The notes beneath the pieces are model-generated. The model saw only the letters and a program-made list of their open reading frames with translations. It was not told the origin of the DNA and made no database searches. This document shows, one piece after another, positions 8,579-17,795 of a stretch of 64,000 bases of DNA (positions are counted from its first letter, which is position 1; each line of letters opens with the position of its first letter). A program made the translations under genes and the position numbers. The stretch lies in assembly GCA_937773555.1 (NCBI GenBank), contig CALJVT010000005.1, positions 472,077-536,076 on the forward strand, in the 5' to 3' direction. The DNA is from an uncultured Pseudomonadales bacterium (lineage in GTDB: Bacteria > Pseudomonadota > Gammaproteobacteria > Pseudomonadales > Balneatricaceae).

Positions 8579-10360
8579 TTAAACCGCCTGGGGGATGGTG
8601 ACCACAAATTCAGCACCTTTGTGTATGGTATTTTGAGAACTATTTTGGGCCCATATTTGGCCATGGTGCTCATTGACAATGGCTGCACTAATAGCCAGCC
8701 CTAAACCCATACCATCGGTACTGGCCCTAGTCGTGTAAAAGGCTTCAAACAACTCCTCTGGGTCTTGAGCCCCAAAACCAGCCCCATTGTCGATGACTCT
8801 TAACAACCAATTTTGCTGGTCATGCTCTAAGCTAATAATAACCTGCCCGCTGTCATTAACAGCGGCAAAGGCATTAATCAATAGATTAACAATGACCTGC
8901 TCCAAGCGCAAACTCTGGCCCATAACGCAGGCTTGAACGCCGCTATTAGGGGCCCATTGCAAATTTACTTGGGCGGTATCACATTGGGCGCGCGTAAGTT
9001 TTATGGCGCTGGCAATAACTTGCTGAAGGTCCACTAGAATAAATTTAGTTTCGTCAGGTCGGGAAAAAAAGCGTAATTGAGAAGTGGTGCTTTGCATACG
9101 CAATGCCACTGAGTGTAAATTAGCCAACAGTTGGCCCATATCTTCTCCATCAGGATCAATTTCTGCTGCAGTAATATAATTTTTAAAGGCCGCTAAAGGC
9201 TGCCCTAACTCATGAATCACTGCCGCCGAGAGCTGGCCTAAAGCCGCCATACGGTTGGCTTGAACGAGTTTCTGTTGGGCTAAAGAAAGCCGCTTTTCAG
9301 CATGATGTCGCTCACCTATTTCAGTCTCTAGGTTGTCGTTCATTTGTACTAATTTTGCCCGATTTAGCTCACTTTTCATTAGAGATTGCTTAATTGTTCT
9401 AGACCGTATTGTGAGCCCCCAGCTAACTAGTAACAATAACAACGCACTGACCACAAGCGCCACAAAGGCAGCATTTTTTTTGGCTACAGCGGGGTCTGAT
9501 AACGAATGAAGCATCCAGCCTGAAGTGCCGATTTTAAAGGGTGTGTAAAGGTAATCTTTATTTTCTACCGACACAAATAGATCATCCATCGGGTACCAAG
9601 AGAGGGCCGATAAAAGCCCACCAGCAAACTGCTTTTGGGAACGAATCCTATTAATTTGAAGGGGGTTTAAGGGGGTGATGGTCTGATAAAGCCAAGCTCT
9701 TTCGCTAGCCAAAATAATCACCCCTGTATCATTACTGATAAAGCCTAAATCTTCTGTAGATTGCCAAAAAACAGACAGCGTTGCCGCATCAATTTTAGCC
9801 GCAAGTACACCAATCACATGACCCTTTTCATTTATTACTGGGCTAGAGATAAAATAACCGGGTAATCCAGTGGTAGCGCCCACAGCAAAATAAGCACCTT
9901 TATCGCCGTTAATAGCAGATTTGAAGTAAGGTCTAAAACCATAGTTTTTATTCATAAATGACAAACTAGGGTCTTGTTGGTAATTAGAAGTGGCTTTTGT
10001 AAGCCCTTGTTGATCCATTAGATAGATCGCCTCTAAACCAGAAAGTGTGGCATAGCGATGCAAACGTGCGTTGAGCTGGCTTAACTTAAGTTGCTGCTGA
10101 GCCTGCGGTTCTGCCTGTGAATTAGGAAGAGGTTTAAACAAGGTACTAATCACTGCAGGGTCTTCTGTCAGCACACTGAGCAGGGGTTTGTGCTGATCAA
10201 GCATGCCAGCTAATAAAATCTGGTAATGGTTGGCTCGATCTTGGGCGCCTTGTTTTTCGGTTTGAATAAAGGTTTGATAGGAAATTATATAACTAGCACT
10301 GGCAAAAATAATGACAAAACTCGTTAATAGCGCCAACCAACGCCACTTTTGTAATTTCAT
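8579..10360 (-). CDS. DctB-like sensor histidine kinase
   Basis: 593 residues. One membrane helix near 8-27 and a second near 293-312 bracket a periplasmic double-Cache sensor domain of about 265 residues. A coiled linker (about 320-370) leads to the dimerisation domain with His383 in AAVIHELGQPLAAFKNY, as in the DctB group (HELxQPLAA). The ATPase domain shows the N box (NLLINAFAAV), the G1 box (DNGAGFG) and the G2 box (GMGLGLAIS). It should sense an extracytoplasmic carboxylate and phosphorylate the adjacent regulator. It is the first gene of the dctBDPQM block. Confidence 0.9.
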   Translation of the reverse strand: MKLQKWRWLALLTSFVIIFASASYIISYQTFIQTEKQGAQDRANHYQILLAGMLDQHKPLLSVLTEDPAVISTLFKPLPNSQAEPQAQQQLKLSQLNARLHRYATLSGLEAIYLMDQQGLTKATSNYQQDPSLSFMNKNYGFRPYFKSAINGDKGAYFAVGATTGLPGYFISSPVINEKGHVIGVLAAKIDAATLSVFWQSTEDLGFISNDTGVIILASERAWLYQTITPLNPLQINRIRSQKQFAGGLLSALSWYPMDDLFVSVENKDYLYTPFKIGTSGWMLHSLSDPAVAKKNAAFVALVVSALLLLLVSWGLTIRSRTIKQSLMKSELNRAKLVQMNDNLETEIGERHHAEKRLSLAQQKLVQANRMAALGQLSAAVIHELGQPLAAFKNYITAAEIDPDGEDMGQLLANLHSVALRMQSTTSQLRFFSRPDETKFILVDLQQVIASAIKLTRAQCDTAQVNLQWAPNSGVQACVMGQSLRLEQVIVNLLINAFAAVNDSGQVIISLEHDQQNWLLRVIDNGAGFGAQDPEELFEAFYTTRASTDGMGLGLAISAAIVNEHHGQIWAQNSSQNTIHKGAEFVVTIPQAV

Positions 10361-10394
10361 TAATACCTTCTCCTTTTATTGCTAACTTAATCTA

Positions 10395-11012
10395 TTAGCC
10401 CAGCGCTAACCAACCTGCCACACCTACCATTAAGGTGCCTGCAATACGATTCATTAAACGCACATTACCACTTTTTTGTAACACCTTACTAAGGCTCTTC
10501 CCGCCCAAGGCGTATAACATAAGAGACATGGCTTCTAGGGTTAAGATAACACTTAAAAGCATAACCAGTTGGTTTGGCAAGGGCAGTGCAGGATCTATGA
10601 AGGGTGGTAATAGGGCGATAAAGAAAGCCCACCCCTTAGGGTTGGCAATGGCGGTAATAAGCCCTTGACTGGCTAATTGCAAACGTCCAGTGTTTTTGGG
10701 TGCTCCATCAAGGTCGATGGCCATTTTGCCTCGCGAACGCCAAAGCTGCACGCCCAAATAAAGCAAATAGCCCCCACCTGCTAGTTTAAGCATAACAAAT
10801 AACTGAGGGTATTGAACAATAAGTGCTGCAGCACCTATAACGACTAACACAGCGACTAGCCCTACCCCAAAAAGCTCACCTAACATCATCCACATAGTGC
10901 GGCGAATGCCAACAGTCATGCCCAGAGTTAAAGACAACGTCATGCACATTCCTGGTGTCACAGATACAAAAAAGAAAGTGGGTATTAAGGCTAAGAGCAG
11001 TGCGCTACTCAT
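10395..11012 (-). CDS. LysE/RhtB-family amino acid exporter
   Basis: About 205 residues from the ATG at 11012 (MSSALLLALIPTFFFVSVTP). The frame is open to 11105, but the extra 31 residues are polar and would precede the first membrane helix, so I reject that start. Six hydrophobic helices, the PGMCMTLSLTLGMTVGIRRT motif after helix 1 and NPKGWAFFIALLPPFI in the middle are typical of LysE/RhtB inner-membrane exporters of amino acids or homoserine lactone. The gene lies 34 nt upstream of dctB on the same strand, with no visible functional tie. Confidence 0.85.
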   Translation of the reverse strand: MSSALLLALIPTFFFVSVTPGMCMTLSLTLGMTVGIRRTMWMMLGELFGVGLVAVLVVIGAAALIVQYPQLFVMLKLAGGGYLLYLGVQLWRSRGKMAIDLDGAPKNTGRLQLASQGLITAIANPKGWAFFIALLPPFIDPALPLPNQLVMLLSVILTLEAMSLMLYALGGKSLSKVLQKSGNVRLMNRIAGTLMVGVAGWLALG

Positions 11013-11189
11013 TAAGTTTATCCGGTGAATTTGAGCTGGCTGCGCATAGTGCACGGGGTTGTATTCGGTGTCAATGGATGTGTCTAATCTAAGACATAGA
11101 TGCACAAATCAGTTACCATCGCCTACTGGTTTAGTCACATGTGTTACATCACTCTGCACCCATCATCAGTCTAAATTAAGGTAAGTTTC

Positions 11190-12146
11190 ATGTTTCAAGT
11201 GCGCCAATTTTTTAAACAACTGTTTAATGAAATTATTGCCGTTTCATGGCCTCTTTTTAAGCTTATGGTGCCCATCATTTTAATTGTTAAGGTGTTGGAA
11301 GAAGTAGGTGGTATAGCACTTTTAGGACAGTGGCTTGGGCCTCTTATGGCACTTGTGGGCTTGCCCCAAGAAATGGGCTTAGTGTGGGCAACGACCATTG
11401 CTACCAATATTTACGGCGGCATAATTGTACTATACTCATACGCTGCTGATAGCAATTTAACCGTGGCACAAATGACTGTATTAAGTGGCCTACTGCTCAT
11501 GGCTCATGGCCTGCCCATTGAGGTTCGTATTGCTCAATTGGCCGGCATGAGGATGCGAGTGGCCATTATTACACGCCTTTTTGGCGCCTTTGCTTTTGCT
11601 TGGTTATTACATGTGTTTTATGACCAAACTCAATGGCTACAAGAACCTGCGCAAATGGCATGGCAACCAGAACCGATTGCCGATGGATTGGGTCATTGGT
11701 TCTTCAGCCAATTAAAAGCCTTGGCCATGATTCAGATCATCATCATCGTGCTGCTCGCTTTTTTAAAAATTCTGCGGGTTATTGGGGTAGAAAAGATTAT
11801 CCAATGGATGTTGCGTCCAATGCTTAAACTGATGGGTATTGGTAAAGAAGCCACAACAATAACCTTAGTGGGCATTACCCTAGGGCTGTCTTTTGGTGGT
11901 GGGTTATTAATTAAAGAGGCCCGTGCCGGCCATGTGTCTAAAAAGGACGTGTTTACTTCTTTAATACTTCTTGGCTTTTGTCATAGCCTTATTGAAGATA
12001 CCTTACTAGTTGTTTTACTAGGTGCCCACCTGTCTGGTGTATTATGGTTTCGGCTAGTGTTTGCTTTTATCTTCACTAGCGCCATGAGTTACTGGCTCAC
12101 AAAGGTAAGCCCTGAGTTTCAACAAAAACACTTGCTGAAACCATAG
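11190..12146 (+). CDS. Gate-domain (nucleoside-recognition) membrane protein, SpmA/SpmB-like
   Basis: 318 residues carrying two copies of the Gate domain, one in each half (GPLMALVGLPQEMGLVWATT around 55-75, and RPMLKLMGIGKEATTITLVG around 210-230), with about eight hydrophobic helices. Gate domains are found in nucleoside transporters, the FeoB permease part and spore maturation proteins; the transported solute of these stand-alone proteins is unknown. AAGGTAAG before the ATG gives a good ribosome-binding site. arfB follows by 12 nt, so the two are probably co-transcribed. Confidence 0.75.
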   Translation: MFQVRQFFKQLFNEIIAVSWPLFKLMVPIILIVKVLEEVGGIALLGQWLGPLMALVGLPQEMGLVWATTIATNIYGGIIVLYSYAADSNLTVAQMTVLSGLLLMAHGLPIEVRIAQLAGMRMRVAIITRLFGAFAFAWLLHVFYDQTQWLQEPAQMAWQPEPIADGLGHWFFSQLKALAMIQIIIIVLLAFLKILRVIGVEKIIQWMLRPMLKLMGIGKEATTITLVGITLGLSFGGGLLIKEARAGHVSKKDVFTSLILLGFCHSLIEDTLLVVLLGAHLSGVLWFRLVFAFIFTSAMSYWLTKVSPEFQQKHLLKP

Positions 12147-12158
12147 CCAGGAGAGCAG

Positions 12159-12578
12159 ATGTTAAAAATATCTAACCGTATTTTCATTCCCGCCCACGAA
12201 ATTGAGCAGCAGTTTATTCGCTCACAAGGTGCCGGTGGTCAACACGTCAACAAAACCTCTACCGCAGTACATTTGTTTTTTGACATCCGTGCCTCGACCT
12301 CTTTGCCAGCCTACGTAAAACAAAAACTACTCCACACATCAGACCATCGTATCAGCGCCTCGGGCAAAATTATCATCAAATCTCAAGCTAGTCGTAGCCA
12401 AGATTCAAATCGTCAAACCGCCTTAGACCAGTTATCCGAGGTGATCAAAGCGGCTATGGTGCAAGAAAAACGTAGAATAGCCACCAAACCCACCAAAGGC
12501 TCTAAAACCAGGCGTTTGGATAGTAAAACTCAAAAGGGGCACACTAAAAAATTACGCTCAAAAGTGCAAGGGGTCTGA
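12159..12578 (+). CDS. arfB: Alternative ribosome-rescue peptidyl-tRNA hydrolase ArfB (YaeJ)
   Basis: 139 residues, the length of ArfB. The catalytic GGQ lies at residues 26-28 within FIRSQGAGGQHVNKTSTAV, and the C-terminal 35 residues are rich in Lys and Arg, forming the tail that enters the empty mRNA channel of stalled ribosomes. The protein hydrolyses peptidyl-tRNA on ribosomes stalled without a stop codon. The start has a strong GGAG ribosome-binding site. Its 3' end overlaps the convergent rsuA gene by 21 nt. Confidence 0.95.
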   Translation: MLKISNRIFIPAHEIEQQFIRSQGAGGQHVNKTSTAVHLFFDIRASTSLPAYVKQKLLHTSDHRISASGKIIIKSQASRSQDSNRQTALDQLSEVIKAAMVQEKRRIATKPTKGSKTRRLDSKTQKGHTKKLRSKVQGV

Positions 12579-13253
12579 AACCACCCGGTAATCACCAGGA
12601 GCCAAATCGATGGGTAATTTAATATGTCCCACTTGGGTGCGGTGAATACTTAGCACTGGGTTACTATAGTGGCCAAACATCCGTTTAATTTGGTGGTAGC
12701 GCCCTTGGTTTAATATTACTTGAGCGCTTTTAGCAGCAGTTATACTCAATTGCGCAGGGGCCGTGGTCAAATCCTCAAAAGCAAAATAAATACCCTCAGC
12801 AAAACCATCAACTTGCTCTTGGGTAATGGGGTTACCTAAGGTGACCGTATAGTGCTTAGGGAGTTTGGTGCCTGGGTGAGTAATTTTGCGAGACCATTGA
12901 CCATCGTTGGTTAACAGCAATAAACCCGTACTTTGCAGATCTAAGCGCCCGGCAATGTGCAAGCCACAGTACTTTGATGGCAGAAGGTCCAGCACCGTGG
13001 TGTGTTTATCGTCAACCGTGGCGCTGACAATCCCTGCTGGTTTATGCAGCATCAGGTATATAGGCGTGTGGTGCCTTAATAGCCTACCCTCAACTTCTAG
13101 TTTTGAAAACTGACCAATAAGCTGGTCACCCTGGTAACAAATAACATCGTCTAAAGTCACCAATCCACGAGCCAGCAACAGCTGGACTTGGCGTTTTTTA
13201 TAACCAAGCTCTTGGCTAATAAATTTATCTAGACGGGCTGCGTAGGAAACCAA
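12558..13253 (-). CDS. rsuA: 16S rRNA pseudouridine(516) synthase RsuA
   Basis: 231 residues. An S4 RNA-binding domain at 1-60 (RLDKFISQELGYKKRQVQLLLARG) precedes the pseudouridine synthase domain. The catalytic Asp lies in GRLDLQSTGLLLLTNDGQW, the RsuA/RluB signature, and HKPAGIVSA is the conserved segment before it. The length matches RsuA rather than the longer RluB. It modifies U516 of 16S rRNA. It ends by overlapping arfB on the opposite strand. Confidence 0.92.
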   Translation of the reverse strand: MVSYAARLDKFISQELGYKKRQVQLLLARGLVTLDDVICYQGDQLIGQFSKLEVEGRLLRHHTPIYLMLHKPAGIVSATVDDKHTTVLDLLPSKYCGLHIAGRLDLQSTGLLLLTNDGQWSRKITHPGTKLPKHYTVTLGNPITQEQVDGFAEGIYFAFEDLTTAPAQLSITAAKSAQVILNQGRYHQIKRMFGHYSNPVLSIHRTQVGHIKLPIDLAPGDYRVVSDPLHF

Positions 13254-13271
13254 AGGCGTGCCTCTACCCAG

Positions 13272-13907
13272 CTACCAAGAGCCACTCACTAGGAAGCTTT
13301 TATAGGGGATGAGTTTCTTTTTACTAGCATCTATGGTTCCTTCAAACTTAACAGTCAATGGTGATGACATTTTTTTAGGGGTCTTAACAAACCAGTCTAG
13401 GGCTAACTTACCCCTTTGTATATGAGCTTTTTCTGTCACCATTTGCGACATTTTCTGACTTGCCAAAGGATCATTCTTCACTAGCAAGAAGTCGCCTTTA
13501 TTTTGTACTGATGATAAGGATTTTTTTGCTTTAAGCATCGGCTTTTGCATCATCCAAGGCTCAATGTGAGCCTCTTTTCCTGAGCGCTTAACCAGTAAAG
13601 GAAACAAAGGCGCCATAAAATCAATGATCCACCCATCAGCTTCAACCCACCAGTGGTGTTGCCTATCGTTACTTTTTAAGTGCCCAGATTGGTACTCTCC
13701 AAAGGCCAATATTTTAGCCTGTAAACCCAGATGATAGGCCGCAGAACCAACAACAGGTTGCGCTGCAATGCCATAATGGCGTTTTAGAATTTGCGCACCA
13801 TATACGCTAAACAGCATGCTAGCGTCATGGCTATTGACAGAATCAGCAACTAATAGAGAGTGAATTGTTGAGTAGATACGGCGGTAATCGGCGAGAGTAA
13901 TGAGCAT
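13272..13907 (-). CDS. DUF2026-family protein
   Basis: 211 residues, soluble. LADYRRIYSTIHSLLVAD at the N-terminus, the HYGIAAQPVVGSAAYHLG segment and HHWWVEADGWIIDFMAPLFP are what I remember of DUF2026. The order of a conserved His (HHWWVE) and Asp (IIDFMAP) recalls transglutaminase-like folds, but the position where relatives usually have a Cys (after SHDA) reads Ser-Met here, so a cysteine-dependent activity is doubtful. Function unknown. It lies 18 nt upstream of rsuA on the same strand. Confidence 0.6.
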   Translation of the reverse strand: MLITLADYRRIYSTIHSLLVADSVNSHDASMLFSVYGAQILKRHYGIAAQPVVGSAAYHLGLQAKILAFGEYQSGHLKSNDRQHHWWVEADGWIIDFMAPLFPLLVKRSGKEAHIEPWMMQKPMLKAKKSLSSVQNKGDFLLVKNDPLASQKMSQMVTEKAHIQRGKLALDWFVKTPKKMSSPLTVKFEGTIDASKKKLIPYKSFLVSGSW

Positions 13908-13980
13908 ATGTGTGATCTAAAAAGGTAAAGTAATGGGCTAGTCACTATAAATGACGTGAGACCCTAAACATTAGATAGTC

Positions 13981-14018
13981 AGGCCAGCCATGTCAAATTC
14001 AATAGACATGGCTGGCCT
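13981..14018 (-). terminator. 14-bp perfect stem-loop after the aldehyde dehydrogenase gene
   Basis: AGGCCAGCCATGTC (13981-13994) pairs perfectly with GACATGGCTGGCCT (14005-14018) around a 10-nt AT-rich loop. It stands 42 nt downstream of the aldehyde dehydrogenase stop on the minus strand and just upstream of the DUF2026 start. No long U-run follows, but the stem is strong enough to stop or process transcripts. Confidence 0.6.
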
Positions 14019-14060
14019 AATTGGCCTAGATGGCAAGAGCCAACTTAGCTAGTAGTTTAC

Positions 14061-15500
14061 TTAATCATTACTCCAACCGCTAATAGACTTCACTTCTAAA
14101 AAGTCTTCTAAACCCCAAACACCCCCTTCACGACCATTACCTGATTGCTTATAGCCCCCAAATGGAGAGCCAGAGGCCCTAGAGGTACCGTTCATTTCTA
14201 CCATGCCAGAGCGTAACTGGCGAGCAATGCGATTAGCTTTAGCACTATCTTGAGTTTGAACATAATTGGTTAAGCCATAAACTGTGTCGTTGGCAATGGT
14301 AATGGCCTCCTCTTCTGTATCAAAGGGAATCATACATAGCACTGGGCCAAATACTTCTTCCCGAGCAATTTGCATGTCATTATTTACATCAGCAAAAATA
14401 GTGGGTTTAACAAAATAACCGGTCTCTAACCCCTCTGGCTTACCAAGGCCCCCAACAACAACCCGAGCACCTTCATCAATGCCTACTTTAATGAGTGCTT
14501 GAATTTTGTTGTACTGCAACTCTGATACAACTGGGCCTATGTGACGCCCATGTTCGGCGGCCCTGCCCACCTGCACCTTGGCAGCTGCCGTTTCGGCTAA
14601 AGCCAAAGCCTGTTGGTAAAAGCTTCGCTCTACCAACATTCTTGTTGGTGCATTGCAAGACTGCCCCGTGTTGTTAAAGCAGTGATTGATGCCTCGTGAA
14701 ATGGCTTTCTCGTCGGCATCAGCAAACACAATGTTGGCCCCTTTGCCTCCCAATTCTAGAGCCACTCGTTTTACCGAATCTGCAGCATTTTTAGAGATAA
14801 GGGCACCCGCTCTAGTCGAGCCAGTAAAAGACACCATATCAACATCAGGGTGACCGGTTAATTGAGACCCAACACCTACACCATCGCCATTGACCATGTT
14901 GAATACACCTGCGGGGATACCTGCTTGGTGAACCATATCAGCAAAGATTAAGCTAGATAATGGTGCAATTTCAGACGGCTTCAGTACCATCGTACACCCA
15001 GCAGCCATAGCCGCAATGGCCTTTAGGCTTACTTGATTCATGGGCCAGTTCCAGGGAGTGATTAATGCACACACACCGATAGCTTCATAAATAATTCTAT
15101 CATTGGGTTCTTGATCATTTAACGCACGTTCAAACTCAAAATTTTCTAGTTCTCTAATTAAACCCTCTGTATGCTCTGAACCTGATTCAGCTTGAGAGGT
15201 AAGGGCCATATCAATGGGCGCTCCCATCTCTTGGCTAATCGCATGGCCCATTTCGTCACTACGGGATTGGTATATTTCTAAAAACCGCTTCAATAACACT
15301 AAACGGTGTGACTTTGGAGTTTGGCTCCAGCTGTTAAAAGCTGCTTTAGCCGCAGCTACAGCAGCATTTGTATCGGCTTGATCCCCAATTGAAATAACCG
15401 CGCACACCTGCTCCGTGGAAGGGTCTATTACGTCCATTTCGGTATCTGACTGGGGCGTTACCCATGCACCGTTAATGTAAAACTTTTTAGTATCGATCAT
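14061..15500 (-). CDS. NAD(P)-dependent aldehyde dehydrogenase
   Basis: About 479 residues from the ATG at 15500 (MIDTKKFYINGAWV); a TTG six codons upstream is the only other start. TPWNWPMNQVSLKAIAAMAA, the cofactor-loop FTGSTRAG, the general base Glu in ELGGKGANIV and the catalytic Cys in NNTGQSCNAPTRMLV are all present, so it should be active. It resembles broad-specificity dehydrogenases for small aliphatic or amino aldehydes. The arginine pathway encoded at 19.5-22.4 kb yields 4-guanidinobutyraldehyde, which this enzyme could oxidise; that link is inference. A strong stem-loop follows its stop. Confidence 0.88.
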   Translation of the reverse strand: MIDTKKFYINGAWVTPQSDTEMDVIDPSTEQVCAVISIGDQADTNAAVAAAKAAFNSWSQTPKSHRLVLLKRFLEIYQSRSDEMGHAISQEMGAPIDMALTSQAESGSEHTEGLIRELENFEFERALNDQEPNDRIIYEAIGVCALITPWNWPMNQVSLKAIAAMAAGCTMVLKPSEIAPLSSLIFADMVHQAGIPAGVFNMVNGDGVGVGSQLTGHPDVDMVSFTGSTRAGALISKNAADSVKRVALELGGKGANIVFADADEKAISRGINHCFNNTGQSCNAPTRMLVERSFYQQALALAETAAAKVQVGRAAEHGRHIGPVVSELQYNKIQALIKVGIDEGARVVVGGLGKPEGLETGYFVKPTIFADVNNDMQIAREEVFGPVLCMIPFDTEEEAITIANDTVYGLTNYVQTQDSAKANRIARQLRSGMVEMNGTSRASGSPFGGYKQSGNGREGGVWGLEDFLEVKSISGWSND

Positions 15501-15524
15501 AAGGTCACTCGCTAACAAATCTGA

Positions 15525-16091
15525 TTAATTGGCCCACTTAACAACTGTTTGTGGCTTGTAGTCTTTTAATAGCTGCAATAATTGTGTGGGGTCGTGATGC
15601 ACAATGAGTAACTCTAAGTGCTTGGGCTTAAGAAAACCAGCCAAAACTGCTTGGTCAAAAAAGCTTAATAACGCATCATAATAGCCATTAATATTCAGTA
15701 AACCAATGGGCTTTTGGTGAAAGCCTAATTGTGCCCAGGTGAGTACTTCTGTCAACTCTTCTAAGGTACCAAAACCCCCTGGTAAAGCAATACAGGCCCC
15801 TGCTAATTCAAACATCATGGCTTTTCGGGTGTGCATTGAATCCACTACATGTAATTGTGTCAAACCCTCGTGCGACACTTTATGCGCAAACGACTGAGGG
15901 ATTACACCCACTACCTTCTGCCCTCCTGCTAGCACTGCGTTAGCTACCTGCCCCATTAGGCCCACTTTGGCGCCGCCATAAACTAAGCCCATAGAGGCAT
16001 GACTAATAGCCTCTCCTAACGCCTTGGCAGATTGCATAAAAATAGGGTTTTCACCCGGGCTAGCACCACAAAAAACACACACATCCTGCAT
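15525..16091 (-). CDS. LOG-family nucleotide 5'-monophosphate phosphoribohydrolase (TIGR00730)
   Basis: 188 residues with the family hallmark PGGFGTLEELTEVLTWAQLG and the nucleotide-binding GLVYGGAKVGLMG. LOG proteins cleave cytokinin riboside monophosphates or, in bacteria, AMP and similar nucleotides to the base and ribose 5-phosphate. The physiological role in this organism is not evident. It lies 24 nt upstream of the aldehyde dehydrogenase start on the same strand, so the two may be one transcript. Confidence 0.9.
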   Translation of the reverse strand: MQDVCVFCGASPGENPIFMQSAKALGEAISHASMGLVYGGAKVGLMGQVANAVLAGGQKVVGVIPQSFAHKVSHEGLTQLHVVDSMHTRKAMMFELAGACIALPGGFGTLEELTEVLTWAQLGFHQKPIGLLNINGYYDALLSFFDQAVLAGFLKPKHLELLIVHHDPTQLLQLLKDYKPQTVVKWAN

Positions 16092-16177
16092 TTAAATTCG
16101 CCTTTGTTACAGTAATAATAAATAGCCACTTATTAACAGTGCGCCATTATGTGGATTCTTGGGCTTTGAACTAGCAG

Positions 16178-16525
16178 CTAACACGCCGCGGTAACAGAAA
16201 TTTCAACCAACAAGGCAGGCCTTGCCATCGCCGCCTGCACGCAGGCTCTTGCTGGTGCATGGCCTGAAGGCACCCAAGCGTTCCATACTAGGTTCATGGC
16301 AGCAAAATCATCCATTGATTTTAAATAGATAGTGGCTGTTAACATGCGTGTAGAATCTGAGCCTACGCTCATTAACAACTCATCTACTTTGGCCAACATA
16401 GTCTGGGTCTGTTCGATAATATCTGCCTCAGCGTCCGCAGCAACCTGACCACACAGATAGGCTACATTATTGTGTACAACAACTTTACTGGTGCGCTCGT
16501 TAGTTTGGTGGCGACCTATGTTCAT
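16178..16525 (-). CDS. RidA-family reactive-intermediate deaminase
   Basis: 115 residues, about ten fewer than typical RidA. The conserved Arg that binds the carboxylate of imine intermediates is present in [20 protein letters not shown], as is the GQVAAD turn. RidA proteins hydrolyse 2-aminoacrylate and related enamines released by PLP enzymes. The short N-terminus ([20 protein letters not shown]) suggests one of the RidA subfamilies 1-7 rather than the archetype. It stands alone, about 86 nt from the LOG gene. Confidence 0.85.
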   Translation of the reverse strand: MNIGRHQTNERTSKVVVHNNVAYLCGQVAADAEADIIEQTQTMLAKVDELLMSVGSDSTRMLTATIYLKSMDDFAAMNLVWNAWVPSGHAPARACVQAAMARPALLVEISVTAAC

Positions 16526-16683
16526 ATTCCTAGCCTCAAAAACTCAATGATAAGACCAAAATCTATGTAGAAGCAAATGTAAATTAAACTTTTTTATCAC
16601 ACCCCGTAAACTCTATTGACCCGTGCGACAGAGCATGTCATTGTCTGTCGCATTATTATTTTGACTGCATCGGACGCTTAACC

Positions 16684-17775
16684 ATGTCACACTTATTTAG
16701 CCCTCTCACGATCAAAGACATCACCTTGCGTAATCGCATTGGCGTAGCTCCCATGTGTCAATATCAAGCCGTTAACGGTGTTGCTCAAGCGTGGCACATG
16801 GCACAACTTGGCTCTAAAGCCGTCGGTGGTGCCGGACTTGTAATGGTGGAAGCTACCGCTGTATTGCCTGAGGGTCGCATTACCCCAGGCTGCATGGGCC
16901 TTTGGAACGAGACTCAGGTTAACGCTTTAAAACCCATTACTGCTTTTATTAAAAGCCAAGGCGCAGTGCCCGGTGTTCAGCTTGCACATTCTGGCCGCAA
17001 AGGCAGTAGCGCACTCCCTTGGTTAGGTGGACAACAGCTGACAGATGCAGACGGTGGCTGGAATACCTATGGACCAACAGACCGGGCCTTTGATGATGAT
17101 GGCACCCGTCTATGGAAGGCCCCCAAACAGATGCAGCAAGAGGATATTGACACGGTGCAAAACGCTTTTGTTGCTGCAGCAAAAAGGGCTTTAGAGGCGG
17201 GCTATGAACTGCTAGAGGTTCACTGTGCACATGGTTATTTGCTGCATAGTTTTTTGTCACCACTGGTCAATACCCGAACAGACAGTTACGGTGGTAGCCT
17301 TAAAAACCGTGCCCGTATGCTACTTGAGACGACGGAAAAAGTTCGTGCAGCTTGGCCCCAAGGATTACCTTTCGCCATGCGGCTCTCTATGACCGACTGG
17401 GTAGACGGCGGACTCACTGTTGAAGACAACGTTCAAGTGGCCAGATGGCTCAAAGTGTTAGGTGTCGATATAGTTGACTGCAGCTCAGGCGGAGCCACAC
17501 CAGCATCTCGAGGCTCGATCAATGGCGGTATTGCTCAACAAGTGGGTATGGCCGCAGACGTGCGCCAAGGTTCGGGCTTAATGAGCATGGCCGTAGGCGA
17601 AATCACCCAGGCTCAGCAAGCCGAAGGCATCATTGCTGATGGCCAAGCAGACATTGTTCTATTGGCTAGAGCCATGCTCCACGATCCGTATTGGCCTACC
17701 CATGCAGCCAAAGAGCTAGGGGTTGAAATGACTCAAGTAATGCCGCCCTTACATCAGCTTTTTATAGGCCGTTAG
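16684..17775 (+). CDS. YqjM/XenA-type ene-reductase (old yellow enzyme)
   Basis: 363 residues, full length for the thermophilic-like old yellow enzymes. Cys25 in PMCQY, which tunes the FMN, is the mark of the YqjM branch. His180 and His183 in HCAHGYLLHSFLSPL bind the carbonyl of the substrate. It reduces activated C=C bonds of enones, maleimides or nitro compounds with NAD(P)H. It is transcribed away from the RidA gene with 158 nt between them. The natural substrate is unknown. Confidence 0.92.
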   Translation: MSHLFSPLTIKDITLRNRIGVAPMCQYQAVNGVAQAWHMAQLGSKAVGGAGLVMVEATAVLPEGRITPGCMGLWNETQVNALKPITAFIKSQGAVPGVQLAHSGRKGSSALPWLGGQQLTDADGGWNTYGPTDRAFDDDGTRLWKAPKQMQQEDIDTVQNAFVAAAKRALEAGYELLEVHCAHGYLLHSFLSPLVNTRTDSYGGSLKNRARMLLETTEKVRAAWPQGLPFAMRLSMTDWVDGGLTVEDNVQVARWLKVLGVDIVDCSSGGATPASRGSINGGIAQQVGMAADVRQGSGLMSMAVGEITQAQQAEGIIADGQADIVLLARAMLHDPYWPTHAAKELGVEMTQVMPPLHQLFIGR

Positions 17776-17795
17776 GGGTATTTAATTAGTCAAGG